From: Streptomyces smaragdinus
Lineage (GTDB): Bacteria; Actinomycetota; Actinomycetes; Streptomycetales; Streptomycetaceae
Direction: 5' to 3'
Assembly (NCBI RefSeq): GCF_009604385.1
Contig: NZ_WEGJ01000029.1
Coordinates: 25,323-89,322, forward strand
Length of the DNA: 64,000 nucleotides
A program made the translations under genes and the position numbers. Positions 44,280 through 55,900 of this stretch are shown in pieces. The notes under the pieces are model-generated. The model was not told where the DNA came from. It did no database searches and saw nothing but the letters and a program-made list of their open reading frames with translations. Numbering within the stretch: position 1 is the first letter of the stretch; the number at the start of each line of letters is the position of its first letter.

Positions 44280-46207
44280 CAGAACGCTCCCAGGTTCCGG
44301 CCGCGGGGCGGTGTTGGGGGCGCTTCGGCGGCGGGTGGTTCGGGGGTCACCGGCGGCTCCGGGGGCGTGGGTGGTGGCTCGTGGTCGGGTTCGGTCGTAC
44401 GTGCGGAGTGGAGGGCGGCCTGCGTCGGCAGCGGGTTCACGGGTGGCTCGTCGGGCGTGGTCCATGCCTCCGGCTCGACGTCGGTCAGCTCCGTTACGGC
44501 GCGGTGGGCGGTCAGCCGGCGCCAGGGTGTCCTGCGGTCGCCGCGGGCCTCGCGGCGTTCGGCCCGTTCCGCCGCCTTGACGTCCTTGCGGTTCCATACC
44601 GGCGTGAAGCGCGTGATGACCGGCTTGATCTTGCCTCTGACGATCAGGATTTCGCCGTTGTCCAGGTCCTTGATCTCGTCCGGGCGCAGGGTCGGCTCGT
44701 CGCGGTACGTGTAGCTCGTCGAGCGTCTGCCGTCGGCCGAGGTGGAGTGGGTGGGGTCGCGGCGTTTGCGGCGGCCGCAGAGTTTGGACAGGCTCTCCAG
44801 GTGCTCGTCGTCGGTCACGCCGCCGAGGACCAGCATCGTGCAGTTGCCCATCAGGGCTTTTCCGGTCTCCTTGCCGAAGCGTTTGTAGAGCTGTTCGCGG
44901 CCCTGGGCGGCCCAGTTGACGACGTTGCCGTGGCCGCGGGCGTCGGCGGTCCAGTTGTCGAGGGGTACGGGGCAGATGACCGCGACCTCGTCAAGGTCGT
45001 ACTGGATGGGCGGGTCGTTGCGCCGGCCCGGCATCCTTGAGGCGCGGAGCATGGACGCCTCGTACACCTCGCCGGTCAGGGCCGAGAACAGCGGGCCGAT
45101 GCTGCCGGCGCCCTGGGCGTCGCGGCCCAGGAGGTAGATGGTGTCGGCCCTCGAGTCGAGGAAGGCGTCGATGTCGAAGCCGCCGGCGGGGCCGTGGGCG
45201 GAGCGGATGAAGTCGACGATGGGCGGGGCGGACAGGAACAGGAACGTCATCGAGAACGTGAGGAAGACGTTGTCGAGGGTGGTCGTCTTGCTGGTGGAGC
45301 CCGCCTTCGCGGAGGCCTGGGTCTGCTCGAGGTCTTCCTTCCAGCCGAAGGGGGCGAGGTGGGCGTACTTCTCGTAGATCCGTGTGGCGGGGCTTTCGGT
45401 CGGCATTTTCGACCAGGCGGCTACGTCGAGGAGGGAGAGGCCTTCCATGTCCGCGGCCCAGAGGAAGGACTTGAGGACTTTGAAGGAGGCCGACTGCCAG
45501 AAGTCGTCCTCCTTCAGGCCCTTGGTTGCGGGGGAGCCCCACAGGAGGAAGCGGGTGCGGCGCAGTGCGACCTCCGGGTCGCGGCAGCCGATCACGGGGT
45601 CCCAGGCCAGGGTGCTGGGGACGTCGCCGCCCAGGGCCTGGGGGTTGAAGACGAGGACGCGGCCGGCTTCGGCGCGCAGGTGGGCGGTTTGCTCGTAGAG
45701 GTCGAGCTTGCTGCTCGCGGCCAGGACCGGGCCGGGGGCGTCGAGGATCATGCCGCACATGAGGGCGGTCTTGCCGCCGCCGGGCGGGGAGATGATGCCG
45801 TTGGAGTTCTCGATGGGGGAGAAGACTTCTACCCCGGTCTTCTTGTCCCTGCCCAGGGGGATACCGACCTCGGTGGTGGGGAGGCGACGGGTGGGGGTGT
45901 CGGCCAGGGAGGGGCGGAGGATCCTGCGCTTGTTCAGCAGGGCGCGACGGCCGAAGTTCTTCCGCACCTGGCGGCGGGTGGCGAAGCCGTCGCCGCCCCT
46001 GAACTCGGCGTCGCCGAATGCCTTGTGGTACGCGTAGAGGGTGCCGGAGGCCAGGGCGAGGGCGGCCAGGGTCTCGAGCGGGGACTCGGTAATGAGGTGG
46101 GAGGCGGTGCGCCATACCTCGTCCAGAGATTCGCCGAAGCTGGGGAGGCCGGTGTCGTCCTCTGACAGCGTGGAGTGGATGGCCGTCATGCTCGTGGGGG
46201 TGGGCAT
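44279..46207 (-). CDS. VirD4/TraG-family coupling protein
   Basis: The product is 642 residues. A hydrophobic segment at about 44-60 probably anchors it. Walker A is PPGGGKT at 141-147 in GIISPPGGGKTALM, Walker B-like strand DLDEVAVICPVPLD and the later VTDDEHLESLSKLCG segment follow. The last 100 residues are Pro-rich. It would deliver the relaxase-DNA complex to the channel. GAGGAAC precedes ATG 46207. It is 37 kb away from the channel operon in this window, so the transfer genes are dispersed. Confidence 0.88.
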   Translation of the reverse strand: MPTPTSMTAIHSTLSEDDTGLPSFGESLDEVWRTASHLITESPLETLAALALASGTLYAYHKAFGDAEFRGGDGFATRRQVRKNFGRRALLNKRRILRPSLADTPTRRLPTTEVGIPLGRDKKTGVEVFSPIENSNGIISPPGGGKTALMCGMILDAPGPVLAASSKLDLYEQTAHLRAEAGRVLVFNPQALGGDVPSTLAWDPVIGCRDPEVALRRTRFLLWGSPATKGLKEDDFWQSASFKVLKSFLWAADMEGLSLLDVAAWSKMPTESPATRIYEKYAHLAPFGWKEDLEQTQASAKAGSTSKTTTLDNVFLTFSMTFLFLSAPPIVDFIRSAHGPAGGFDIDAFLDSRADTIYLLGRDAQGAGSIGPLFSALTGEVYEASMLRASRMPGRRNDPPIQYDLDEVAVICPVPLDNWTADARGHGNVVNWAAQGREQLYKRFGKETGKALMGNCTMLVLGGVTDDEHLESLSKLCGRRKRRDPTHSTSADGRRSTSYTYRDEPTLRPDEIKDLDNGEILIVRGKIKPVITRFTPVWNRKDVKAAERAERREARGDRRTPWRRLTAHRAVTELTDVEPEAWTTPDEPPVNPLPTQAALHSARTTEPDHEPPPTPPEPPVTPEPPAAEAPPTPPRGRNLGAF

Positions 46208-46424
46208 GGGGGTTGTTCCTCACGTAACGGCTCCGGCGAGCCGGCGAACGATGCTGCCGGCGGCTGGTCAGGTCTGGTTGCCGTCGGCCCATTCCACCAA
46301 CGCCCCGCACGGCCGTCGGGATGTGGGCCTGAAAATAACAGGCCCAATGGGGCGAAAATGCTCGGAAATGCGGGCAAGCCGCGAAGGGAAGAAGAGGCCG
46401 GGCGCGCTGCAGCTTGTCCTGGCC

Positions 46425-47333
46425 TCAGCCGATGGCGATACGGGGATGGGCGCCGGGCTGGATCCAGCCCATGATCTGGTTCATGGTGGCGCGGGGGACG
46501 GAGACGCAGCCGGCGGTGGCGCCGGTGCCGTTGATGTGGAGGAAGATTCCGGCGCCGCGGCCGGGGACGGCGGGCCAGCGGTTGAAGTTGATGACGAGGG
46601 CTTTGGCGTACTGGGTGGGGTAGTTGATGAGGTGTTCGCTGCCGCGTTCGCCGCTCTCGGTGAGGGGGAAGTCCGCACCCGCTTCGGTGTGCATGGAGTT
46701 GTAGTACTTGGATTCGGGGTCTTCGACCCACCAGAGGGTGGAGTTGACGCGGGTGTAGGGCATGGCGGTGCCGCCGGATTCGAGGCCGAAGCCCTCGGTG
46801 ATCGTGTAGGTGCCGGCCGGGGTGGTGTACGTGCTCTGGCGCCGTGTAGCTCCGTCGACGATGCCGTTGGAGCCGACGCGTCCGGCGCTGGTGCTGATGG
46901 CGGCCTTCCAGCCGGCGCCGGTCTTGGACCAGGCGGTGACGGTGGCGTAGGAGCCGGATGCCTTGACCGTGATCACCTGCGTGGCGTTCCCCAGGGACAC
47001 AGGGACGGGGAAGTTCGGTGCGGCGGGTGCCTGCCCGGACGCGCTGTCGTCCTCGGACGCGCTGCTGCTGCGGGAGGCCGAGGACGACGGGCCGGAAGAG
47101 GAGGACGCTCGCGCCTTGGGCTTGTGCGAGGTGCTCGCCTTCGGGCTGGGGCTGTGGGTGCCGCCCGGGTGTGCGGTTGCGGTGAGGTCGGGGTCGACCT
47201 CGAGGGTGCGGGCGTGGCCGGCTTCGGGGGTGTCGTCGGTGGGTGTGGCGCAGCCGGCGGCCGTGCCGAGGGTGAGTGCGAGGGCGGCGACGGTGGCTGC
47301 TGGTCTGGGGCGGGTTATCGGGGTGGTGGGCAT
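46425..47333 (-). CDS. L,D-transpeptidase lipoprotein
   Basis: The product is 302 residues. The N-terminus has a lipobox-type signal (LALTLGTAAGC). A Ser/Pro/Lys-rich linker follows to about 110, then the YkuD catalytic domain with GIFLHINGTGATAGCVSV near residues 262-279 (His and catalytic Cys in the H-x14-17-S-x-G-C-like motif). It forms 3-3 crosslinks in peptidoglycan or attaches proteins, outside the membrane. ATG 47333 follows GGAG at 11 bases. It lies 27 bases after a membrane-protein gene in the same direction. Confidence 0.85.
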   Translation of the reverse strand: MPTTPITRPRPAATVAALALTLGTAAGCATPTDDTPEAGHARTLEVDPDLTATAHPGGTHSPSPKASTSHKPKARASSSSGPSSSASRSSSASEDDSASGQAPAAPNFPVPVSLGNATQVITVKASGSYATVTAWSKTGAGWKAAISTSAGRVGSNGIVDGATRRQSTYTTPAGTYTITEGFGLESGGTAMPYTRVNSTLWWVEDPESKYYNSMHTEAGADFPLTESGERGSEHLINYPTQYAKALVINFNRWPAVPGRGAGIFLHINGTGATAGCVSVPRATMNQIMGWIQPGAHPRIAIG

Positions 47334-47359
47334 GGTGGGGGTGTTCTCCGTCGGGGTTG

Positions 47360-47872
47360 TCAGTTTTGGGTGGCGGGTTGGTCGGGGGCGGGGAGGGGGG
47401 CGGTGCAGTGGGCGCGGCCGTTGGGGCCGTTGGTGGTGGAGGTCTGTACGGGCCGGCTGCGGATGGTGAGGGTGCAGGTGGCGGTGCCGCCGTCGTCGCC
47501 GAGGATGACGCTGACGCGGGGGTTGTGGCCGAGGGGCACGCGGATGGTCTTGGTCCAGGGCAGGCTGGTGCTGCGGATGACGGTGGCCGCGCGGCCGGCG
47601 GTGGGGTTCTGGTAGGCGATCTGTGCGGTGCCTGTGCCGTTGACGGTGTAGGTGACGGCGGCTGTCGGCACGGGGGGTTTGTCGGGCGCGGCCGGTTCGT
47701 CGGGGCTGAGGAGTCCGTAGAGCCCAAGGCCGGCGAGTGCCGCCATGAGGACCGAGGCGAGGATCTTGCTGCGGCGCCCCAGGGCGCGGTTCGCCTCGTC
47801 GGTTTGTGCTTCCGGTTCTGTCTGGGTGTCGCCGGGTGGGGTGGGTGATTCCTGGTCTACGGGATTGCTCAT
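47360..47872 (-). CDS. Single-span membrane protein with extracytoplasmic Ig-like domain (MmpS-like)
   Basis: The product is 170 residues: a polar cytoplasmic start, a membrane segment at about 36-56, and an outer domain with VTYTVNGTGTAQIAYQNP, TIRVPLGHNPRVSVILGDDG and a pair of Cys. The pattern resembles MmpS-type accessory domains. GGAG lies 6 bases before ATG 47872. It is likely co-transcribed with the L,D-transpeptidase. Confidence 0.65.
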   Translation of the reverse strand: MSNPVDQESPTPPGDTQTEPEAQTDEANRALGRRSKILASVLMAALAGLGLYGLLSPDEPAAPDKPPVPTAAVTYTVNGTGTAQIAYQNPTAGRAATVIRSTSLPWTKTIRVPLGHNPRVSVILGDDGGTATCTLTIRSRPVQTSTTNGPNGRAHCTAPLPAPDQPATQN

Positions 47873-47969
47873 CGGATTCTCCGAATGTGAAGGCTGGGGA
47901 ACAGTGCGATGAACTGCGGTCGACGGTTCGCGGTTGGGTGCGAGGGCGGCTGAGGTGCCGCGTTTTGCC

Positions 47970-47995
47970 GGGGTCCGGTGTGAACACCGGACCCC
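47970..47995 (-). terminator. Terminator hairpin after FG-GAP gene
   Basis: A perfect 11-bp stem (GGGGTCCGGTG / CACCGGACCCC) with loop TGAA, 8 bases after the stop of the FG-GAP gene. Confidence 0.7.
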
Positions 47996-48003
47996 GTGGG
48001 TGG

Positions 48004-49482
48004 TCAGGGGGCGAGGACCTGGCCGATGTGGGCGCCGGCGGGGACGAGGAAGGTGCCGATGCCGGGGCCCTGGCTGTTGGCGTAGTCGAAGCCGGTGGTG
48101 GTGGCGTTGATCATGAGGATGATGCCGTCGCCGGTGTTTTCGCCTGCGCAGCCGAGGGCGATGTCGGCGTAGCCGTCGCCGGTGGCGTCTAGGAGGGCGG
48201 TGGCGGTGCCGGTGGTGTCGCCGGGTTCGGCGGATCCGGTGATGGAGCCGCTGGTGTCGGATTCGTCTTGGTTGAGGGCGCGGGAGTTGGTGCCGGTGAG
48301 GCCGGTGGCGGAGCCGTAGAGGAGGAGGCTGGTGCCGGTGTCGGGGGTGTCGACGGTGTCGACGGCGATGTCTTCGCCGGGGGCGCCGGTCAGGACGTCG
48401 GTGTAGCCGTCGTGGTTGACGTCGCCGGCGGAGACGGAGGCGCCCATGTCGTCGCCGGTTTCGCTGGCGCCGGGTACGCCGGTGGTTTCCTGGTCGATGA
48501 CGGTGGTGCGGGTGGTGTCGAGGCCGGTGGCGGAGCCGTAGTAGGCGGTGATGCGGCCGCCGGTGACGTCGTCGGGCTGGCCGACGATGACGTCTGGGTA
48601 GGTGTCCTTGTTGAGGTCGCCGGTGGTGAGGGAGGCGCCGCCGGCGTTGTCGAGGACGTAGGCGGTGTCGGTGGTGGGGCCGTCGGGGGAGCCGGGCAGG
48701 ACGTACAGGGGGCTGGTGCCGTCCCACTGGCGGAAGGTGACCACAGCGTCGACGTATCCGTCCTTGTCGACGTCGGCTGCCGTGGCCGCCGCCGCGCCGG
48801 TGGCGGACAGGGGGGCCGAGGCTGCCTCGGGGGCTTGGGCGGGGGCGGTGGATTGGACGGTGCCGGTGGCGCCGTCGACCCACCAGGTCTGGTAGGAGCC
48901 GGGGCAGAAGACCAGGACGTCGGCGTGGCCGTCGGCGGTGAAGTCGCCGACGGTGAGGGCCTCGCCGCAGCGGTCACCGGAGGTGCGGCTGGCGACGGGG
49001 GTGAGACGGTGGGTGGGGTCAGCGGTCAAGCCGGTGGCCGAGCCGTAGAAGAGGGAGACGGCGCCGGAGTCGGTGTTGCTGGTGTCGTCCTCGCCGGGGG
49101 CGCCGACGGCGAGGTCGGCGCGGCCGTCGCCGTTGATGTCGCCCCAGGAGGTTGAGGCGCCGAAGCTGTCGCCCGCTTCGGAGCTGCCGGGGACGTCGAC
49201 GCCGCCGACGGTGCTGTTCTGGGTGATGGTGATCTTCGCGGCGCCGTTGGAGCCGGTGGCGGAACCCGGGGCGATCGAGACCGCGCCCGCCGCGGCGATG
49301 GTGGCGTCGGCGGCCTGCGGGATGCCGACGGCGAGGTCGGCCTTCCCGTCGGCGTTGAAGTCCGCGGTGGCCGGTGCTGCCGCAGCGGCTGCGGGCTGGG
49401 GCGCGGCCAGGACGAGGAGTCCGGCGAGGGCCGGTGCGGCGAGGATGAGTCGGGCGCGGGTCAACGTGCGCGGGCGGGACAT
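48004..49482 (-). CDS. Secreted FG-GAP/VCBS beta-propeller protein
   Basis: The product is 492 residues. A signal peptide (MSRPRTLTRARLILAAPALA) ends near AAAAA, then about seven FG-GAP repeats follow, each with a calcium-loop motif such as DFNADGKADLAVG, DINGDGRADLAVG and DVNHDGYTDVLTG. They should fold as an integrin-like beta-propeller that binds Ca. ATG 49482 follows AGGAGG. Ligand is unknown. It is divergent from the RHS gene. Confidence 0.87.
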   Translation of the reverse strand: MSRPRTLTRARLILAAPALAGLLVLAAPQPAAAAAAPATADFNADGKADLAVGIPQAADATIAAAGAVSIAPGSATGSNGAAKITITQNSTVGGVDVPGSSEAGDSFGASTSWGDINGDGRADLAVGAPGEDDTSNTDSGAVSLFYGSATGLTADPTHRLTPVASRTSGDRCGEALTVGDFTADGHADVLVFCPGSYQTWWVDGATGTVQSTAPAQAPEAASAPLSATGAAAATAADVDKDGYVDAVVTFRQWDGTSPLYVLPGSPDGPTTDTAYVLDNAGGASLTTGDLNKDTYPDVIVGQPDDVTGGRITAYYGSATGLDTTRTTVIDQETTGVPGASETGDDMGASVSAGDVNHDGYTDVLTGAPGEDIAVDTVDTPDTGTSLLLYGSATGLTGTNSRALNQDESDTSGSITGSAEPGDTTGTATALLDATGDGYADIALGCAGENTGDGIILMINATTTGFDYANSQGPGIGTFLVPAGAHIGQVLAP

Positions 49483-49909
49483 TCGGCGGCCTCCTGGGTG
49501 CGAGCCAGGTCCGGCGTGCACCGCGCCATGGGTGCGCACCGGACGTGAGTGACGGTGCCGACATGGCGGTGGGGATCGGCCGGGACCGGGTTGGTCCGTA
49601 CCGCTCGCACACGGGCTAGTGGGTTATACACCGACCCCACGATCGGGCACCAGAGGTAGTGGTTCGATCACGTGGAGCAACTCCCCGCACATTTGGACGA
49701 ATTGACGCACCGTTAGTGATCCATGTCACAGAACCCCTGTTCGGTGTGACGCTGGCGGCGTCCGTGGCGCTGAGTGATGAGAGGAGCACGTTGGGGCGTG
49801 CACCCTCCCCTCGCTTTATGAGGGATTGTCAGGGCATAGCAGCCATTGGGCTGTCATGCCTGGGTCAAGCACGCCCCGAGGTGGGGCGTGCTGCTGCGGA
49901 AGGAAACGC
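49483..49909. promoter_or_regulatory. Divergent regulatory region FG-GAP / RHS
   Basis: The 427 bases hold no gene. An imperfect dyad GTCACAGAAC-CCCT-GTTC-GG-TGTGAC lies at 49725-49750 and could be an operator. GCACGCCCC/GGGGCGTGC at 49869-49891 is a perfect 9-bp hairpin ending about 9 bases before the RHS ribosome site, possibly a 5' leader structure. Confidence 0.45.
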
Positions 49910-52900
49910 GTGAAACGCAACCTTCAACGGGCACTTGCGTGCGCCACGGTGGCAGGGGTCCTTGCCGCCGGGTTACCGCAAGTTGCCTTCGCCGCCGACG
50001 GCAACAGTGGTGGTAAGGGGGTCGTCGACACCGTCAAGGGCTGGTTCTCCGACGATGACGACGACAAGGGCGACAGCCATCCATCGCCGGGCGGCAAGCT
50101 GGAGATCCCGTCCCGGGAGAAGCTGCCGAAGGGGAAGGCCGAGCCGGAGGCCAAGCGGGTCAGGGAACTCACCGGCCGGCGCACTCCCACGGCCCGGTTC
50201 TTCGAACTGTCGGACGGGCGGGTGGAGGCGGAGCTGTCCGCGGTGCCCACCGTGTACCGCTCGGGCAGCCGGTGGAAGCCCATCGACCCGGGTATCCGGC
50301 CCGAGGAGGCCAAGGGGTTCGCTCTGGCGAACACGACGAACCTGGGCCGCAGCTACTTCGGTGACAGTGCCGGCAGGCTGGCCCGGTTCGAGGGCCCGGG
50401 CGGCGCGGGCGTGACCTTCGGCCTCAAGGACGCCGGACACCTCACCCCGCAGGTCAAGGGCAACACCGTCACGTACAAGGACGCGCTGCCCCAGACGGAC
50501 CTCGAGTATGTGGTGGGCCGGGGCCAGGTGAAGGAGAACCTGGTCATCAACGCGGCGCCGAAGGGCCCGGTGTCCTACACCTTCACCCTCGACCTGAACA
50601 AGGGTCTGATACCCGAGCAGCGCAAGGACGGCTCGATCGCCGTCTTCGGCGAGCACCCCACCGAGCCGGTGATGGTGATTCCCGCCCCGTACCTGACGGA
50701 CGCGGCGAAGGACCGGCTGTCCCCGACCGGGGGCACCTACTCCACGAAGATCACCCAGAAGCTGGCCAAGGCCCCCGGCGGCGGCTGGACGCTGACGGTC
50801 ACCCCGGACGCGAAGTGGCTCGCGTCCCCGGAGCGCGTGTATCCGGTGACGGCGGACCCGACGGTGACCATCGTGCCGTCGGCGGCGGAGTCGCAGGACG
50901 TGATGGTCATGTCCGACCAGCCGACGACGAACTTCAACAGCACCTGGCAGCTGTCCGTCGGCAAGACCAACACGGGTCTGTCGCGCTCGCTGCTGAAGTT
51001 CCCGCTGGACAGCATTCCCGCCGGCACGAAGATCGACTCGGCGCGGATGTCCGTGTACTTCGACCAGTCGCACACCAGCAACGGCCAGAACGTGGTGATC
51101 GGCGCGCACCGTGCCACCGGCGCGTGGAACGAGACCGACGCCAACTGGAGCAAGACCTCGTCGTTCGTGGGTGAGCTGTCGGGCACCTCGGTGATGCTGG
51201 ACGACGGCGATCCCGGTACGGCGGCGGTGGGCGAGTGGCCGCGGGTGGGCACGATCGGGGCCGTCAACATCGGCAACGACTTCGCCGCCAACAAGAACAC
51301 CGCCACCGGCGAGTCCTACACCTTCCAGCCCACGGTGCCCGAGAAGGCCTCCTACCAGGTCGACGCGCACGTCGGGCCCCTGGCGGACGCCACCAGCGCC
51401 GCCCCCTACACCCTCAACCACTCCACCGAGGACAGCACGCCGCAGACCACGCAGGTCACGGTCGACCAGACCACGAGCGGCGCGCCGGCGTGGAAGCCGG
51501 TCTCCAACGGCCAGCTGTTCTTCGAGAAGGGCACGGCCGGCAAGATCGTCGTCGGTGACACGGGCTCGTCGACCAAGCGGACGATCGCGGACGCGATCCG
51601 CCTGGTCAACCCGTCGACCATCGTGAAGAACATCGGCGAGTACAGCCAGTGGCACGACTTCCCCGTCGGGGACACGGTCCAAAAGTGGCTGGACGGTTCC
51701 GCCGCCAACTACGGCTTCGTAATCAAAGCCGAGGACGAGAGCGCGGACGGGGCGCTGGGCGGGCCGCTGTACGAGGCCGGCGACGGGAACTACGGCGGCG
51801 AGATCTCTACGGTGCCGCGGCTGACCGTCGTCTACGGCAAGGCCGGCTCCAGCTTGGCCTCTCCGACGACCGTGCACTCCACCGGTCCGGAGCTGTCGTG
51901 GAACAAGTACTCCAACACCACCGGCAACACGGGTGACAACTTCGTGGAGTACCAGCTGCACCGCTCCTACTCCCGCACCTTCACCCCCGGCCCGGGCACC
52001 CTGGTCACCCCGATCGCGGGTCAGAGCACCAGCTCCTACACCGACACCACCGCAACCCCCTCTGCGCCGTCGGCGGACGAGCAGATCAGCCGCGTCTACT
52101 ACTACATGATCGCGGTCAAGACCAAGAACGGCGCCCTTCTGCCCTCACCCACGCGGGCCGTGGGCATCCCCCAGGCCGGCCGCACCATGAAACTCATCCA
52201 GGGCGACCCCGACCGCAACCACGCCGGCGTCACCGACACCACCCTGTCGTCCCTCCAGCCGACCGCCAACCACGACACCCTCGAATCCGCCGGCATCATG
52301 CAGAAGTGGATATCCGTCGGCAACAACTCCGGCCTGTACGGGGTCACCCGCGCGGCGCTGAAGTTCCCCACCACCGGCATCCCGACCACGGCCACCGTCG
52401 TGGATGCGGAGCTGGACATGTGGGCGGCGCAGACCACCAGCGAAACCGCCGGCGCGGTCTACGAGCTCCATCCCATGACCCGCGACTTCGCGGAAACCGC
52501 CGCCACCTGGAACAAGGCCGACGCCACCACCAGCTGGACCACCCCCGGCGGCGACATCTCCGCCACCGTCTCCGACACCGTGCCACAGATCACCACCGAC
52601 CTGGGCCGGCACTACTGGGGCGCGACCAAGATGGTCCAGGACTGGGTCAAGACACCGTCGTCCAACAAGGGCGCGATGATCAAACTGAAGAACGAGACCA
52701 GCAGCGGGCCGCAGGAACGCACCGTGTTCCTGTCCTCGGAGGCCTTCGACTGGCAGCTCGGCCCGCTCATGCGCGTCATCTACGTCGACGCCACCGCCGA
52801 GGACACCTACTACGCGCCGGCCACCCCGCAGCGCATGACCCCGAACTCCACCTACACGGTCAAGACCACGGTCACCAACACCACGAACACCACCTGGAAC

Positions 52901-55900
52901 GCCTCCGCGGTGGAGCGGGTGCTGTCCTACCGCTGGACCCTGCCCGACGGCTCCACGCCGCCCGGCGGCGGTACCGCGCTGCAGACGAACCTGCCGCTGA
53001 ACATCCCACCGGGCTCATCGGCCACCGTCAACGCGCAGGTCAACACCCCGACCAACTCCGACGAGGGCAACAAGCGCACCGACTGGGTTTTGACCTGGGA
53101 CGTCTACAACAAGACCACCTCCACCTGGCTCTCCGACACCGCGGGCGGTGCCCCGGGACTGACCCAGAACGTGGCGGTGGAGGACCCGACCTCCAACCAG
53201 ATCGGGCTGGAGAAGTTCTACGCCTACGCGGGCAAGAACACCGGCGCCGGCTCCACGGTGATGAACAACCTCGCCGCCGGCAACAGCGTGTGGTCGTACA
53301 ACGCGTTCACCAACCCCGGCCGGGGCCTGAACACGTTCTTCCGCCTCGCCTACAACAGCCTGGACACCTCCGACACGGTCTCCGGCGGCGGCTGGTCCAT
53401 GCAGGCATCCGGACCCGTCCGCCTCGGCGCACCGCTGGACTTCCACCCCAACCCCAACCCCACCGAAGTCCGCCTCCCGGACGGCGACGGCACCACGCAC
53501 GTCTTCCGCAAGCAGGGCGACGGCACGTGGAAGGCACCGGCCGGTGTCCACTACCGGCTCACCGCGAAGGCGGGCCTGGACTGCACGCCGGACAAGGACC
53601 CCGTCCCCGACGCCTGGACGATGACCCGCCCGGACGGCACCCGGTTCCTCTTCGGCTGCGACGGCTACATGACGCAGACCATCGACAAGAACGGCAACAC
53701 CATGTCGTTCTCGTACGAGGAGCGCAAATCCAACAACAAGCCGACGAAGTTCCTGCGCTACATCACCGACCCCGCCGACCGCACCACACTGACGGTCGAC
53801 TACTGGGAGAAGGGCCAGGACGGCTACCAGTACATCAACGACGCCGGTGACCTCGTCACCGACAACGGCAAGCTCACCAACTCCAAGATCTACGACCACC
53901 TGCGCTCGGTCACCGACATCTCCGGCCGCAAGATCGAGTTCTACTACACCACCCAGGGCCTCCTCGGACAGTTCACCGACGGAGTCGGCTCCACCGACGG
54001 CGCCCCCAAGGTGTTCCGCTTCACCTACGACGCCACCCAGGGCAACAAGAACGTCAAACTCGTCACCGCCACCGACCCCCGGGGCAACCCGACCCGGCTG
54101 ACCTACAACGAGCCCAACGACAAGGACAACCCGAAGTACCACTGGTGGACCAAGACGATCAACGACCGTCTCGGCCACGACACCACGTTCGCCTACAAGC
54201 CGGACGAGACCAACGACGAATTCACGGACACCACTGTCACCGACGCCCAGGCGCACGCCACCAACTATGTACTGGATGACTTCGGCCGCCAGAGGCAGGT
54301 GACCAACGCCAAGGCCGAAACCACCACGCTGAACTGGGACACCGACAACAACGTCACCTACCTCGAGGAAGCCAACCACGCCAAGAGCACGTTCTGCTAC
54401 GACTCCAAGACCGGCTACCCGCTGCGCCAGTGGTCCGCGGAGCAGACCGATGACTGGGATTCCCAGTGGTTGGTCGCCACGTTCTACTGCAACCCGGCCA
54501 ACGACACCAGCCTGCCCGGGGCCGCGAAGTACGAGTACCGCACCCGGCTCGACGGCTACGCGGCCGACCTGGTCCGCAAGACCTCCCCGCAGGGCCGCAC
54601 CTCCACCTTCGGCTACGACTGCTACGGCAACCTCAAGACCGTCACCGACCCCCGCGGCACGGCGACCTGGCCCACCGACCCCAGCGTCTGTGCGCCAACC
54701 ACCAGCGGGCCCACGGTCAAGTACGACTACGACGCCTACGGCCAGCTGACCAAGGCGACCGACGCCCGCGGCAACGCCTCACAGAACACGGGCTTCGACG
54801 CCAACGGCTACCCGCAGACGATCACCGACCCGTACGGCGAGCCCACCAAGTTCGTCTACGACGAACGCGGCCAGGTCGAATCGGTGATCGACGCCAACGA
54901 GAAGGAGACCAGCCAGACCTACGACACCTTCGGCCGGCCCAAGGTCAGTACTGTCCCGAAGGTTCAGGACGACGGCGAGTTCATCACGACGCCGGCGCCG
55001 GAGTACGACGCCAACGACAACGTCACGAAGGCGACCGCACCCACCGGCGCGGTGTCCCGGGCGCAGTACGACGCCGCTGACCAGGTCTCCTGGGCCATCG
55101 GCCCGGACAACAACAACACTGGCCGCAAGACCGTCTACACCTACGACACCGTCGGCAACCTCCTCACGACCACCGAGCCCAAGGGCGCCGCGACCACCGG
55201 TGACCTGACCGACTACGTCACCACCAACCACTACGACGACATCTACCAGCTCACGTCCGTGGTCAACGCCGAGGGCGACACGGTCTCCTATACCTACGAC
55301 GAGGTCGGCAACCTCACCAAGGTCGTCGACCCGAAGAAGAACGCCACCCCCGACACCGACGACTACACCACCCTCACGGAATACGACCGCAACCACCGCG
55401 CCTGGAAGGTCACCGACGCGGCCGGCAAGTCCGCCACGACCGTCTACGACCTCGACTCGGTCGTCAAATCCACCACCGACCAGGAAGGCAACACCACCGA
55501 GATCGTCCCCGACCCCCGCGGCGTCCCCGCCGAGGTGAAGACCCCGTACGAGGGCTCCACCATCCGCACGACCAAGTTCGAGTACGACGCGGCCGGCAAC
55601 CGCACCAAGGTCATCACCCCGCGCGGCGTGAACACGCCAGGCGTCGCGGACGACTTCGTCGCCCGCACGGAGTACGACAAGCTCAACCGGCCGGTCAAGC
55701 AGTTCCAGCCCTACGACCCCGCCGACTCCCGCTACAACCGGGACGACGTCTACACCGAAACGGTGTACGACAAGGTGGGCCGGGTCACGAAGGTCTCCCT
55801 GCCCCCGTCGGAGGGCCAGACGGTCCGCAACGACACCGACTACACCTACTACGACAACGGCTGGACCTACACCTCCACCGACCCCTGGGACATCCGCACC

